Notes: generated by a model not told the origin, from the sequence alone. DNA of 64,000 bases from Eutreptiella sp. 'Long Island Sound 2002' (GCA_964036045.1 OZ038389.1:65414453-65478452), one strand, 5' to 3'; positions 19,318-30,510 are shown, counted from the first letter of the stretch. A program made the numbers and translations.

Positions 19318-20794
19318 ATGAAACCTCCAGGGCCGTTGCGACATATGGCAGCAGTTTGCTACGCCCCTCCATTAATTCCCTTCGTGTACAATTGCGCTCC
19401 AATTTTAACATGTTGCGCGTGGAGAGGCTCATTTGGTGTGCCGTTTGCAAAACTTGGATCACTTCCTCGGAGACATGCTGTTCGTCGTCATTGCATACCT
19501 CGTGGTTGTTGGACTCAATCACTATACCGTTACCGGTCTGTATGTCCACTCCTTGAAGTAGTGCAAAGCCAGCTGACGTTGAGTAGGGCGTGCGGTACCT
19601 TTAACATCCCTCGTCAAGACCGGCTTTTGATTATCATTTGCGCAGATGCCACTCCACTGTGGCAGACCTCGGCCACCAAGTGCGACATCCACGTGACCGT
19701 TTGGTCAGAGGGTGTAGCAGCTGCAGGCGACGTGCGACGCCGGGCGACGTGGTGGGCGCTTGACGGACCGGATGACACGCACTGTCTCCGGGCCATTGAC
19801 ACTAAGGCAAACCTTAATCAGGATGTTTTGGATGTTTTGTCCACTGCGGATGTTTGGCACTTGGGGAATCGCATCCCCAATGTATGTGCCTTGACAGGTG
19901 ATGGCAAGGCCATGCTTTCGGCCACTTATCACATAGGGAAATGTTGGGTAGGCTGCCATTGCATTGATTCCTTGGCACGTGCCACATCTGTACCGGCCCA
20001 ATGCAGGTGGGGCTCATTTTTGAGGGCAATTGGCCCATGCAACCGCGTTGGTGACGTGGAGCATGGCTCATGTCGTATTGCGAACGCAATTATTAGCGAG
20101 TCAATGAAACATTGAAAGATTTGATTGAAAACGGTGCACCCGACGTTGCCCGTGCCGCAAGGGATGCAGGGAAAGCTTTGGTTTTGGAGCTTCACAAGCT
20201 TTTGGATGAGGTGAAAAACGTTCCGCATGCTGAGCGGTTGGCTCCCCGGCCAACCAAGGCCGGGAAATTTGATATAACAGGTGGCAAAATGTTTTTTGAA
20301 GACAGTGCATTACATGGCCGAGTTGTGGCCGTATTGCGGGACAACCTACCCGACGTGGCCTTTGGTGGCGTTAAATATTTTTCCTATTGATGGTGCATTT
20401 GTTATGATCAATGCATCGAATGCACGCGCTCTGGCGCAAAAGGGATTGGCTAACACAGGCCGAACTCAAGGAATTGGAGTCCGCGAGTGACCGTTTAGGG
20501 GAGTGTTGGGGTAAATTGCAATGGGGTGTGACCCCTTGGGTACATTGGGCATGTGTTCACAGCGCATATTTTGCGCGTCGCTTTGGGAGTTTGTACATTT
20601 TTCGCAGTATTCCGACAGAATACAGAAACCAACCGTTCAAGCGGCATCTCAAAAACTCGATGCGCGGTCGGTGTCTTCGGCGACCCCGCATCACACGCCC
20701 CGGGATGAGGCACGTGGTGCACACCGACGCGTTGAGTGTCTGTTTGCAATTGTACGAGGCGCGGCAAGGCCGCGGTGCAACCGTTGTCAAGTGA
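19318..20794 (+). pseudogene. ORF B3: candidate D-D-E transposase, relative of A3 (broken)
   Basis: The frame from 19318 is open to a TGA at 20113-20115, then coherent sequence continues in other frames to TGA 20792-20794. Conserved blocks shared with A3, in the same order: LLIIICADATPLW (Asp at 19645), WWALDGPDD, LTGDGKAMLSAT (Asp at 19900), KLQWGVTPWVHWACVH, and PTEYRNQPFKRHLKNS (Glu at 20618). The spacing Asp-Asp of 85 codons and Asp-Glu of about 240 codons fits an RNase-H fold with an insertion. Codon use is less GC-rich than the neighbouring LINE. It lies between the internal and right arrays, and is probably the recombinase gene of element B, now decayed. Confidence 0.5.
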
Positions 20795-20889
20795 CGCAAG
20801 CGCCATGTCGACCAGTGACAACATCAATGCGGTGGCACAATGCAATTCAAGCCCCAGCGAACGGCTTTGTGTGCTATTGCTTCGGGATA

Positions 20890-21190
20890 GGACGGGTCAT
20901 AGGAAGGGTCTAGGAAGGGCGGTTCCTGCCCACGAAGGGGTATAGGAAGGGGGGGTTTCCTGCCCAGGAACCCCGCTAGGAACCTCCCTTCCTGGCTAGG
21001 AAGGGGGTTCCTAGGGGGGTTCCTGCCCAAAATGGGGTTTCCAAAATAACCCCAAAATTGGGCATCACCAACCCGGGACCCAATGTCCCCAAAAGTAGGC
21101 GCATTGAAGGTGCGGTGTTTGTGTTCAAAGTATTCGGGTGCCGTCGTAACGTGTAGGAGTAGAAAAAACCCTAGGAAGGGGGGGGTTCCT
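20890..21190 (-). repeat. Element B right subterminal array
   Basis: GGGGTTCCT/AGGAAGGGG units at about 20895-21030 and 21170-21190 are an inverted counterpart of 9015-9200. The segment between (21030-21165) shows no gene. Confidence 0.7.
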
Positions 21191-21217
21191 AGGCCATCCT
21201 TCCTTGGCTGCACCCCA
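21180..21217 (-). repeat. Element B right terminal inverted repeat
   Basis: This is the inverted copy of 8863-8900 with one mismatch. It is followed by CTCCCGCT, the near-copy of the 8 bases before 8863. Confidence 0.75.
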
Positions 21218-21225
21218 CTCCCGCT

Positions 21226-23185
21226 CCAAGGGGGTTAAGGGGGGAAGCCGCCCTGTCAGCTGCCCCCCGCCCCCCCTACGGCGGTGCAAGCTATGATCGC
21301 CTCGCTCCAGCGCCAAATCGCGTTCCTTGAGGGCGTAATCAACACCCGCCGCGAGCTGGCGGAGTCACGAGGCGAGCCGGCCCCCGCGGCCTCCGCGTGG
21401 ACCGGCGCAGCCACCGCGGCCCAAGCCGCGCCCGCGGCCACGACGACGAAACGGAAGGCCGCATCGACGATCCCCCCCGCGGCATCAACGAGCGGCAAGA
21501 CGGCAGCCGCAACGCCCAAGACGTCCGCTGGCTGGCAGCTCGCGGGCTCCAGCCACAGCCGGCGCTCCAAGGGCGCCTAGGAGGCACCACGGGCAGCGCC
21601 CCCAACCCCCCCCGAGTCCCCATGCGTGTGGACGAGCACCGGCTCGGGCTACCGGAGCCCGGAGCACCGCGACGGGTGCCTCTGCCGGTCAGGGCACTTG
21701 CCTGCCCACCCCTTCGCCTCCTCGCAGCCCTACTGGGCGCGGGAGGACATCAAGACTGCCCGTGGCAATATCGTGTTTGTGGCGTCGGCGGCGTTGCGGA
21801 GGGGTCCGCTCCCCCGCCCCCCCAACAGGCCGGCCCGGGTCGCTCGACCTACGCCTTGGCGACGCGGTCCGCGGCACGGGGCTCCTGGCCGGGTGCGGTG
21901 CGGGCGGTGGCGGCCGCCGCCCGCACCTCGGCGGCGCTCCCCCTGGTGCAGCCCACGGCGGCGGCCCTATGGGCCCTGCTGCCCTCGACGACGGCGGTGC
22001 AGCCGCTCCGCCTCTTCCACGGCGAGTCCCGGGACAAGATCCGGGAATGGGGCATCGCCCATGTAGATCACGCCGGGGCGGCACCCGGCGGAGTGGAAGC
22101 AGCCCTCCCAAGAGGGGGCCGTGCGGTGCGTGGCGCTGGTGGGCTACACGGTCCACGAGGCCCACCTCGCGGCTGCGGCCGCCATCGCGGCCCATGACGC
22201 CGTCCAGCGGGTCGCCGCCCTGGTGCACGTCCAGGGCGGCAGCAAGGCGGCCCCCACGGTGGCGGCCCTGCTGCAGACCCTCCGCCGGACGAGGGCCAGC
22301 CCGGCGGTGCCGGGCTGGGCCCTGCAGGGCGTGGTGCACACTGAGCGCCAGCCCTAGGACACGGCGGACCCGGCGGTGGTGGACCCCGCGTTGGCAGGGC
22401 ACATCCTCCAGCTCGTCTGGGAGCGCCTCCCGGAGGATGACGATTGGGAGTCGGCGGAGCTCCCGGACGTGGACCCGGCGCCGCTAGACCCCGTGCCAGC
22501 CACCGTCTGGGTCGTCTGCGTCCTGGACCCGGCGGTCCTGGCGGATGCGGACGTGTGTCGGCTCCACGTGGGAGCCTTTGGAAAGGACCACGCGTGGCGG
22601 CACCTCAGGCCGCTCATGGGGGCAGCCCTGCCCCACCCCCCGCCCATGCAGGCCGCGGTCCGGGGTTCGATGGTCGAGGTTTCCACCGACCTCCCCTCGT
22701 CCGTGGCCCCGTTGGTGATGCGCGCCAGCGGCAAGGCCCGGGGGGTGCACTTCCGGCCCTGGATCGTCACGGGCGCGGCCTGCCGGCACCCGGCGTTCGT
22801 GCTGCGGTTCAAGCAGCCACCGGAGCGCCGCGGGCCCTCCCTGGAGGTCTGGAAGACCCTCGCCGAGGACCAGGAGCTCCGCTCCATGTTCGCGGGGCTG
22901 GTGGACGGTGGCGCCCCCGGCAACGTGGGGGTCCGCGTCTGGGGTGCCAAACCGGCGGACCCCAAGGTGGTGGCGCACATCGCCAACCTGCTGGGCGCCC
23001 CGGTCCCGGCGCAGACCACCTCCGTGCGAGTCCGGGGCTACCCCACGCAACTGGGCCTGGCGGTGGATGAGTTCGTAGCTTTGGCGCTGCGCCCAAGAGG
23101 CATTTGGGCCGGAGGTGCCCATCCGCGTTCACCGCTGCACCCAGCTAGCCCACCGCAAGGGGCACTACCAGCCTGTGGGACCTAG
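21226..23185 (+). pseudogene. LINE ORF1, main part (broken)
   Basis: Coherent protein appears in alternating frames: MIASLQRQIAFLEGVINTRR (21293 on), a TAG at 21578-21580 passed in frame, TARGNIVFVASAALRRG (about 21757), a shift, VQPLRLFHGESRDKIREWG (about 22000), a shift back, RCVALVGYTVHEAHLAAA (22124), TAG 22355-22357 in frame, then a clean run from 22358 to 23185. The last part (22376-23185) has alternating hydrophobic and charged segments such as VVEV-like strands and GNVGVRVWGAKPADPKVV, compatible with an RNA-binding fold, but I cannot name it. It is probably the nucleic-acid-binding ORF1 protein of the LINE. Several shifts lie at C or G runs. Confidence 0.45.
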
Positions 23186-23335
23186 GGCCCGGATGACACG
23201 CCCGAAAGGATCCGAAGAGGTGCAGTAGCAGCCTGAGGGCGCCCGAGACGCACCAGACCACACAGGGGACCTGGCCATGGCCAATGCGGAGCGAGCCGTT
23301 GTCGACGTCGATGAGGAGGACGAGGACATTCTTTA

Positions 23336-24811
23336 ATGTTCTTAGTCCTCCTCTTCCTGACCCTCTGCCTGCACGCGGTGGACTGCCCAGGGTGGCAGCC
23401 CAGAACGGGGGCGATCACCCCCGCGGGGGGGGACTGCACGACCCCGAGCCCCGGCTTCCAGCCGGACGCACCCGGTGCCAGCGGCGGTGGCAACAGCGGC
23501 GGTACCAGCCCCGCCCCCCCCCCCCCCCTTGGGGAGGCACCCGGGACCGGACCCCCGAACCGGTTGGAGGGTGTCTATCCGCCCACAGCCCACGAGGGCG
23601 CCCCAGCGCGAGGCGATGGCCCTGGGTCCTCTTTGGGGGACGGGTGCAACCCGGGCAATGGCGAGGGTCCCCACACGGCAGCGGGGGGTTGGCGGTACAA
23701 CAGGGGGCACAGCCGCCGCGGCGCTGCGGCTCCCCCTCCCACCGGGTGCGACCGACGTGGCAGCCGGTGGACTCCCCCCCCCCCCCTGGGAGAGCAGGGG
23801 CCTGGGGGGCAGCCCGGGGGCGAGCATTGCGTGTCAGGGGACCGGCAGCGACGGGAAGCGCGCCAGCTCCCGACACTGAGGGGCCCTTGCCCCGACCTGC
23901 TGACCTCGGAGCTCAGCGCGGCCGTGAAGCGAACAGAGGCCCCCTGCCCGCAAGGGGCGGCCCAGCCGCCGCAACTGACCAGAGCCAGTGGACTCACCGG
24001 GGCGGGGGGGGCGGCAGCGAGCCAGATCGCCCCGGTGCCCTGCTGGACACGCCCGGCGCGGATGGTGGTGGGAACGGCGGCCGTACCGGCCCCGGCAATC
24101 CCCCCTCTTGGAGTGGCCCCAATGTCCGGACCCCCGACCTGGCTGGAGGGTGTCTATACGCCCACATCCCATGAGGGCGCCCCGGGGCGAGGCGATGGCA
24201 CGGGTTCCCCCCCGGGGGCGGGCGCCAGCCCGGGCAGTGGCGCGGGGCCCCACGCTACAGCGGGGGGTTGGCGGTACAACAGGGGGCGCAGCCGCCGCGG
24301 CACTGCGGCTCCCCCTAGCGCCGGGCGTCGCCGGGATGGCGACCGGGGTCCCCCCCCCCCGACCGCCCCCCCCCCCGCCACGAGGGGCAACAAAAACCAG
24401 GAGACCCGGCGGGCGACGCGCGCTGCCTACCCAGGGGGCAAGGGGGGCGGGGGACGCGTACCACCCTCCCCCCCACCCGAACCCCCGGCCCCCAGCGGCC
24501 GGGCCTCGCCCCCTGTCGACCTGCAGCTCGCCTGTTTTGCACATGGCGCGTGTACCACGAGGTCGCGGACGGGGACGAGGCCGCAGGCGAGGGCGCGGAC
24601 GCGTGGGCCCGGCCCCCCCTGCCCCCCTCACGGAACACGAGCGGCGGCACCACGGCCTCTCCCTAGTTCGCTGGTGGTACGGCCAAGCCGCCCTGGTGTT
24701 CCCGCACCGCCCCTAGCGATGGGGCTATGCCCACACGGCCTGCGCCCTGCCCCCCTCGTCGGGCTGCTCCCTAGGGTCCTGCAACTCCAGGACCTCCCGG
24801 CGGGGGCCTAG
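23336..24811 (+). other. Pro/Gly-rich LINE linker with a duplicated segment of about 237 bp
   Basis: The stretch is open for 491 codons in one frame, but all frames are long because of the GC content and the peptide is low-complexity. Two direct repeats (23549-23785 and 24128-24363) begin GGACCCCCGA and share LEGVYxPTxHEGAPxRGD and AAGGWRYNRG in the translated frame. Real coding is uncertain; it may be a linker between ORF1 and ORF2 or an untranslated repeat. Confidence 0.4.
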
Positions 24812-25658
24812 AACGGATGGTGGCAGTGCGGACACCGGCTAGAGGACAAGGCGGTCTGGATCACCACCGTCGTTCTCCCGAGCGGCCCCGAGTTCGGGAC
24901 CAAGGGGGCCACTGCGGGCCAGGCCCTGCAGTGGAGGTACCCCCTGGTCCTCTTCGCGCGCGCCCCCGGCCGGATCCCCGCGGCGGCCGCCTCCCCTACA
25001 CGTGGCGCAAGTTCCTTGCCCCCACGCGGCGGGAGGAGACGGGCGAGCCGCCGCGGCGGCAAACCCGGCCCCGCCGCGTGGAGCAATGGGACGACCCAAC
25101 TCCCTGCTGATTCCTCCGCCCGCGCCGCCGCCTCACCCTCTTCGAGGGGACAACGGCCGCCGGCAGGGACCACGCCGTGGGGGTGGACTGGTGGGGCCGG
25201 GTGTGGGACAACGACCCCGCCCGCCAGCCGCCCCCCTACCCTGGGCCTAAGGCGACGTGGAGAGAGGTGGCCTACGCCATCCACGCCCTCCTCCCTGTGG
25301 TCACCGACGTGTGATGGGCCGTCTTGCCGGAGCCGGGGGAGGTCCACGCCACGGCGCTGTGGCCCGACGCCCTCCGCCGGGCCGGGCCGGGGCCGGTCCA
25401 GGACCGCATGTACGAGGTCTTCCGGGAGACCCTCCGCCTCGCGGGCGACTGGGAGTGAGGTGGCCCCGAGCGTGCGCCGCCGCCTGCCCTGCCGCGCGCC
25501 TGTGGCGGAACGCCGCTCCCCCAGGCGACGCCCCCTCCGCCGCCCAGCGCGCCCACCCTTGGATGGGGACCGGGCCCGACCGCCTGACCTTGGCGCTGCA
25601 TGACTTGGGCCGACAGTTAACCTGCAGGCATGTGTGGCTGCCCCGCTGACCTCCCTCC
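24812..25658 (+). pseudogene. Degenerate LINE coding region before ORF2
   Basis: Fragments read as protein in shifting frames, for example CGHRLEDKAVWITTVVLPSG (about 24833) and VDWWGRVWDNDPARQPPPYP (about 25185). The latter frame meets TGA at 25312-25314 and again at 25456-25458, with sense on both sides. No domain is recognised. It may be a C-terminal part of ORF1 or a separate ORF of the LINE. Confidence 0.35.
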
Positions 25659-27048
25659 GTGCACCCTTTGACCAGTGACGGGCAGTCTTATGCGGGGGGT
25701 GGGGATTGCCTCCCTCCCCCCCCACCGGCTCGGGCTCCCGGGGAGGGACCCCCCCCCGAGTGCTGGGCCTTCCCTCCCCTCCTCCTGTTAAGGTGCGGGG
25801 ACATCGAGCCCCAGCCGGGCCCCATGCGCGTCGCGCTGTTCAACGTCACATCCCTGCGCCTGCATTGGCACACGGTCGCTGATTGGCGAGCGGACGTGGT
25901 GCTGATCTCGGAGACCCACCTTACGGCGGTGGCGCAGCGGGTGATGCGCGCACAGGCCGGGGCCTCGGGCTGGCAAGCTTCTTTGGGCGGCGCCGTTGGA
26001 GTCCCGGGGGGGGGGGGGGGGCATCTCGGATGCGCCAGCAGGGGGGGCGGGAATCTTGGTGTGCCAGGGCATCCCAGCGATACAAATACTCCCCCCCAAG
26101 GGGGCACCCCGCGCCGAGGCGGATGCCCTCGCCCGGACCCTCTGGCACTCCACCCGCTGGTGCCACGTCCTGGTTGGCTTGGGTCGGGGTGCGGATACCC
26201 TGCACGCCCAGGTGGCGTACGGCGTTTCGGCCCAGCCAGCCCTTAACCGCACTTTCTGGGACCACGCCACACAGTATGTGGCGCGACACGGGACGGCCCC
26301 GCAGCTGTTGGGGGGGGATTTAAACTTTGACCTGAACTACCCACTTCGGGCGCCGCCGTCTATCCTGGCGTCCCTCCTGACTCGCCGGCTGGCGGATGCG
26401 GACCTCGAGCTGGCGACTGCCTCGGGGAGGGACCCCCTCTGCTCGTACCACGGCCCGGAGGGAACTCGACCCTCGCGCATTGACGGCCTGTTGGTTGACA
26501 TGGCGGCGTTGCTCCATGCGGCGGAGCGGCTGCCGCGAGGGGCGATCTCGGGGCACATCCCGGTGTGTTTTGACATCCACCTGCGGGGGGCATCGCAGCG
26601 GGTGGTCAAGTTTGTCCGCCCCAAGCCAGTGGTGCCGGCCCAGCGGGAGGAGCACGAACGACTCCTCCTCGTACAACGCCTGCTCGACCCGATGGAGGCG
26701 GGGTGGCAAGCGGCTCTGGCTACCGGGGACGTGGACCGCGCCTGGGCCTTTTGGACCACGACTGCGGAGGAGGCCCTCCTCGCCTTGGCCTGCCCGGACA
26801 TCACTCCGGACACCCTTCCGGCCGGGGCCACCCTCCCGGTGGCCCCTCCCCACCTCCCCCTCGGCAGGGGCACGGACCAACTGCTCCGGGAGGTGCGCCT
26901 CTGCCCCAAGCAGCGGCGAGACACTTGGGGGCCCTTGACCTGCCCGGTGGCACGCATCCAGGAGGCCCAGGGGCCCCTCCGGGAGGTCTTGTGCTGGCTG
27001 GGACGGCCAGCGCAGGCGCCAGGCGTGATGCCGCGAGCGGTGCGGTAG
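25659..27048 (+). pseudogene. LINE ORF2 N-terminus: 2A-like peptide and APE-type endonuclease
   Basis: The frame at 25659-26000 reads LLLLRCGDIEPQPGPMRVAL (about 25780-25835): a hydrophobic run and a 2A-like DxExxPGP motif just before the endonuclease. Endonuclease motifs follow: VLISETHLT (about 25900), then after a 16-base G run (26006-26021) that changes frame, LLGGDLNFDL (about 26310), SRIDGLLVD (about 26475) and GHIPVCFDI (about 26550). These are the Glu, GDxN, xRID and SDHxP-type landmarks of apurinic endonucleases that nick target DNA for priming. The frame ends at TAG 27046-27048 but continues coherently beyond it. 2A-like sequences at this place are known in several LINE clades, where they separate products by ribosome skipping; the Q for N change here may weaken it. 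Confidence 0.7.
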
Positions 27049-29290
27049 GCGTGGACGGCCCTCCGACGCCGCCTGGATGGGCTCCGCGCGCTCGGCGCGG
27101 AGTATGCGGACTTTGAGCCGGGAGGCGCGCCCGACAGGCTGGCCCCACTGGCCTTCCTCCGCCGTCTCAGCGCAGCGCTGGCGGGCAGGGTCCGGGCAAC
27201 ACTCCGGGCAGAGGACAAGGACCGCCTCCGGGAGTGGCGCGCTTGGCTCGAGGAGTCCCGGTCCTCGAATCAGGGGGCCGTATACCGCTGGCTGAAGGAC
27301 GAGTCCTACGCCCCCCCGGTCACCTTCCTCACTAGGCCGGATGGCACAGCCACGGCCAACCTGGCGGAGATGGATGGCCTCCTGCAGGACGCCTGGCGCC
27401 CCATCAACCGCAAGTATGCGTGGGACCCAGAGCCGGACCCGTCGGCCTTCCTGCGCCGGTACGGCCACCACGTGCGGCGGGTCCCCATGATTGCCTCGCA
27501 GCTCGATGGCCCCCGCCTGCGCAAGGGGCTCTCCCGCATGAAGCCCTCGGCGTTGGGGCTGGACGGATGGAGTCTGGCGGACCTCCGCTCCCTCCCCGAC
27601 AGGCTGCTGGGCTGGTTGGCGGACCTCCTGCGCGAGGTGGAGCGGCTATGGAAATGGCCCACCCGCCTGGCTGAGGGCTACACCGCCCTCATCCCCAAGG
27701 AGGGGCCGCCGGGGCCCCTGAACACCCCGCCTGCGCAAGGGGCTCTCCCGCATGAAGCCCTCGGCGTTGGGGCTGGACGGATGGAGTCTGGCGGACCTCC
27801 GCTCCCTCCCCGACAGGCTGCCGGGCTGGTTGGCGGACCTCCTGCGCGAGGTGGAGCGGCTGGGGAAATGGCCCACCCGCCTGGCCGAGGGGTACACCGC
27901 CCTCATCCCCAAGGAGGGGCCGCCGGGGCCCCTGAACACCCGCCCGCTCATCGTCCTGTCCATGGTCTACCGACTGTGGGCGGGGGTGCGCCTGGTGGAC
28001 GCCATTGCGTGGCAGGAGGCCTCGGCCCACCCGGCGGCCTTTGGTTTCCGCCCGGCCAGGAGCGCCCTGGACGGGGCGGCGGTGACACAGGTCCTCTTGG
28101 AGCTGTGCCGCCTCCGGGGGTGGGCTGTCGCGGGGATGAGCATCGATTACGTCCAGTGTTTCGATCTCATCCACAAGGCGGTCGTGCTGGCCTTAGCGTT
28201 GGAGCTGGGCATGGACCCGGGCACGTGTCGTGCCCTGGGGGCCATGTACAAGCAGCTCCGCCGGGCCTTCAAGATCGCGGGGGGCTTCGGCCTATGGTGG
28301 CAGGCCACCAACGGCATCCTCAAGGGGTGCCCACCGTTTGGTGATCCTGGTGAATGTGCTCACCACGATCTGGAAATGGGAGGTGGACTCCCTGCGCCGT
28401 CAAGTATGCGCACAAACGGCCACCCTCCCGCCGGCTCTGGACGAGGACGCGGCGGACGACCTGGAACCGGGGGCCCTGCCCCCCCTCAAGGATGCCGGCC
28501 CCGGCTACGCCGCGGCGGGGTCGTCAGACTACGCGGACGACACCCAGGCGGTGGCCCTGGGCGCGGCCGCGCTCCAGGACACGGTCCCCGCAACGGAGGA
28601 ATGGCTACGGATCACGGGGCAGGACGTCCGCGTGGACAAGTCCTGCTCCTGGGTCCAGGGGAACAAGGCGCCCCGGCGGTGCTGCTCCGGGGGGTCCCCA
28701 TCCCGCTGGCGACGACCTTCCGCCAGCTCGGCGTCGGCGTCGCCATTGGGGGCTCCAAGGCCACGGGACCGGTGTTGTCCCGACGCTTGGAGGCGGGGGG
28801 GAGCGCCCTGCGTCGCCTGCCCCATCTCTCGACATACGACCGGCGGGAGCGGGCCGTCAGCACCTTGGTCACCCCGCTGGCCCTCCATGGGGTGGCAGTG
28901 GCGTCGGTGACGGAGCCCGACCTGAGGGGACTCGAGACCGCGGTAGTGCGGGCCCTGTGGGGGCCGGCGCGCGTGTCCCGGGCCAAGGAGGTCATATTCA
29001 CCGTGCTGTCCAAGGGGCACCGTGTGTCCCCGATCATGCACACGCGGTATGAGCGCCTCCTCTGGCTGGCCCGCCTGGCTCGCCGGCCAGGGGTCACGCA
29101 GGTCTTTGCCCACGCTATTTGGGAGTCGGGGGCCGCCCACCTAGGACGGGCCCGGTGGGGGGCGCGCTCCGCACGGCGGCCTCCCTGGGCTGGACCCCGC
29201 ACGAGGGCTGGTGGTGCTGGGACTTCCCGGGGCACAAGCACCCCCTGCACTTCGTGCAGGAGCCGCTCCGCCAGCTCCAGCACTGAGTCC
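27049..29290 (+). pseudogene. LINE ORF2: reverse transcriptase domain (broken)
   Basis: The frame continues from the endonuclease through RLREWRAWLEESRSSNQGAVY and RMKPSALGLDGWSLADL into a 214-bp tandem duplication (copies 27513-27726 and 27727-27940). Because 214 is not a multiple of three, the duplication breaks the frame. From the second copy it reads PRPLIVLSMVYRLWAGVRL-type RT motifs, FGFRPARSALDGA, MSIDYVQCFDLIHK (motif A Asp) and NGILKGCP. It shifts near 28335, reaches the catalytic SSDYADDTQAV box (YADD at 28530-28541), shifts back near 28680 (PLATTFRQLGVGVAIGGSKA) and continues to about 29290, where a TGA (29284-29286) falls inside coherent sequence. The enzyme would copy LINE RNA at the nicked target; this copy cannot. 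Confidence 0.75.
27513..27940 (+). repeat. 214-bp tandem duplication inside the LINE RT
   Basis: Two copies, 27513-27726 and 27727-27940, each start near CCGCCTGCGCAAGGGGCTCT and end CCCCTGAACACC. They differ at only a few positions (for example CTGCTGGGC/CTGCCGGGC). The near identity suggests recent duplication, or an assembly error. Confidence 0.85.
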
Positions 29291-30420
29291 GAAACAGCCT
29301 ACGCTGCCACTCCTCGCGCCAGTTGGAGGCGCGACGCCCCGTCACCTTCGGGGGGCTGGGCGACGGGGCGGATGGCCCGGCCTGCCGCGCAGCGCTGCGG
29401 GCAGCCTCCACGGAGTTGGAGAAGTCGCTGCTGCGCGGGCTCCTGGCTAGAGCCATGTGGACGGCGGCCCGGGTGTCGGGCCACGGCATGCGCGCCAACG
29501 CCGCGTGCCCGTACTGCGGCGCGGCGCACGAGGACGAGGCCCACGTCCTGTGGGACTGCCTGGAGTGGGGCGACGCCAGAGGGACGTGGCTCCCCTGGCT
29601 GAATGACGCGGCGGGGGCCATCCCCGGCCTGGGCCCACCGGACCGGTGGCCCTCCTGCCTGCGGAAAGCGGGCCTTTTCCCCCTCCGGCTGGCGCAGCGG
29701 GTGGACCAGGACCTCCCCGACGAGTTCCTCTACCGCCTGTATGGCATGTACTTGGCGGTCCTCGCGGCCTGAATGGCGGCCGGCGCGGGGGATCAGCCGG
29801 GCCACGGCGACTCCCTCCTCCCGGAGCAGCCGCGTCCGCGGCCCCGCAACCCCTACCCCTGGGATGCCTTCGTTGGCCCCATACCGGGGACCGCCGTCCG
29901 CCACCAGCCGCGGCTGCAGCCGGGGGTGCCGGCGGACTAGAGGTGGCCCCAGGACTTCATCCACGACCTGGTCAGGTGGGCCCGGGCGCTGGCCTGGGCT
30001 CCGGGGCTGGCGGAGGTCTCCTGGGCTGAGCTGGCCCTGGACTATGAAGCCTTCGTGGGGCGGGCGCTCCCGGCCTCTCCGGACCACCGGCTGCGGGGCA
30101 CGCGCCTGCCGCTGGGGGAACGAGCCCAAGTCCTGCGCAAGGCGGTGGGGCTGGCGGAGCGCCACTTGGCGGCGGGAGCACTGCTGGGCGGGGCCCCACT
30201 GGGGCGCTGTCGCTTGCTCCTCCCCCTCGGGGGGCGCGTGTGCGCGGGGCTCTCGGCACGGCCGTACTTCGCGGCGCGCCACGAGGTCATGTTGCAGCCG
30301 ATGCGCCTGGCGGCGCACTGCCGCGACTCGTGGGCCCGGCGCCTGCGGGCGCCGGCGCGCATGCGGCCACAGCACAGTGACCGCTTTCTCATGGATTATT
30401 TCCCCCGCCCCCTCGAGGCC
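29291..30420 (+). pseudogene. LINE ORF2 C-terminus with zinc knuckle
   Basis: The frame from 29291 includes RPVTFGGLGDGADGPACRAA and a CPYCGAAHEDEAHVLWDC knuckle (Cys at 29506; C-x2-C-x8-H-x4-C), typical of the region after the RT in many LINEs. A TGA at 29770-29772 and a TAG at 29938-29940 are both in frame with sense beyond: WPQDFIHDLVRWARALAWAP, then VSWAELALDYEAFVGRALP, to about 30420. No RNase H motif is evident. The extended C-terminal domain after the knuckle resembles that of algal LINEs; function unknown. Confidence 0.55.
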
Positions 30421-30510
30421 CCCCCCCCCTGCTACCATATGCCCGGCGGCCCCCGCGGGCTCCGGCCCGCAGCGTCCCTCTCGCGGCGCCGCAGCGCAGC
30501 CGCCCCCCAA

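Larger units (their letters stand above)
8863..21217 (+). mobile_element. Element B: multi-ORF DNA transposon with 38-bp inverted repeats
   Basis: The left end (8863-8900) and the right end (21180-21217) are inverted copies, starting TGGGGTGCAGCCAAGGAAGG with one mismatch in 38 bases. Flanking 8-mers are CTCCCTCT (8855-8862) and CTCCCGCT (21218-21225), a target duplication with one difference. Inside each end lie similar subterminal arrays of AGGAACCCC/GGGGTTCCT. Cargo, after removing nested element A, is B1 (9226-9296 joined to 16262-17243), a Cys-rich frame near 17589, coiled-coil B2 (17784-18470) and the transposase-like B3 (19318-20794). An 8-bp duplication is also typical of hAT and some other superfamilies, so it does not identify the family. 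Confidence 0.75.

Noticed and set aside
23336-24811. Secreted protein, because the 491-codon frame starts MFLVLLFLTLCLHAVD
   Set aside because: The hydrophobic start is followed by pure low-complexity sequence inside the LINE; the signal-like peptide is probably chance.
29299-30510. 403-codon minus-strand ORF
   Set aside because: It is antisense to the LINE zinc-knuckle region, with an Arg/Gly/Pro-rich peptide and no domain.
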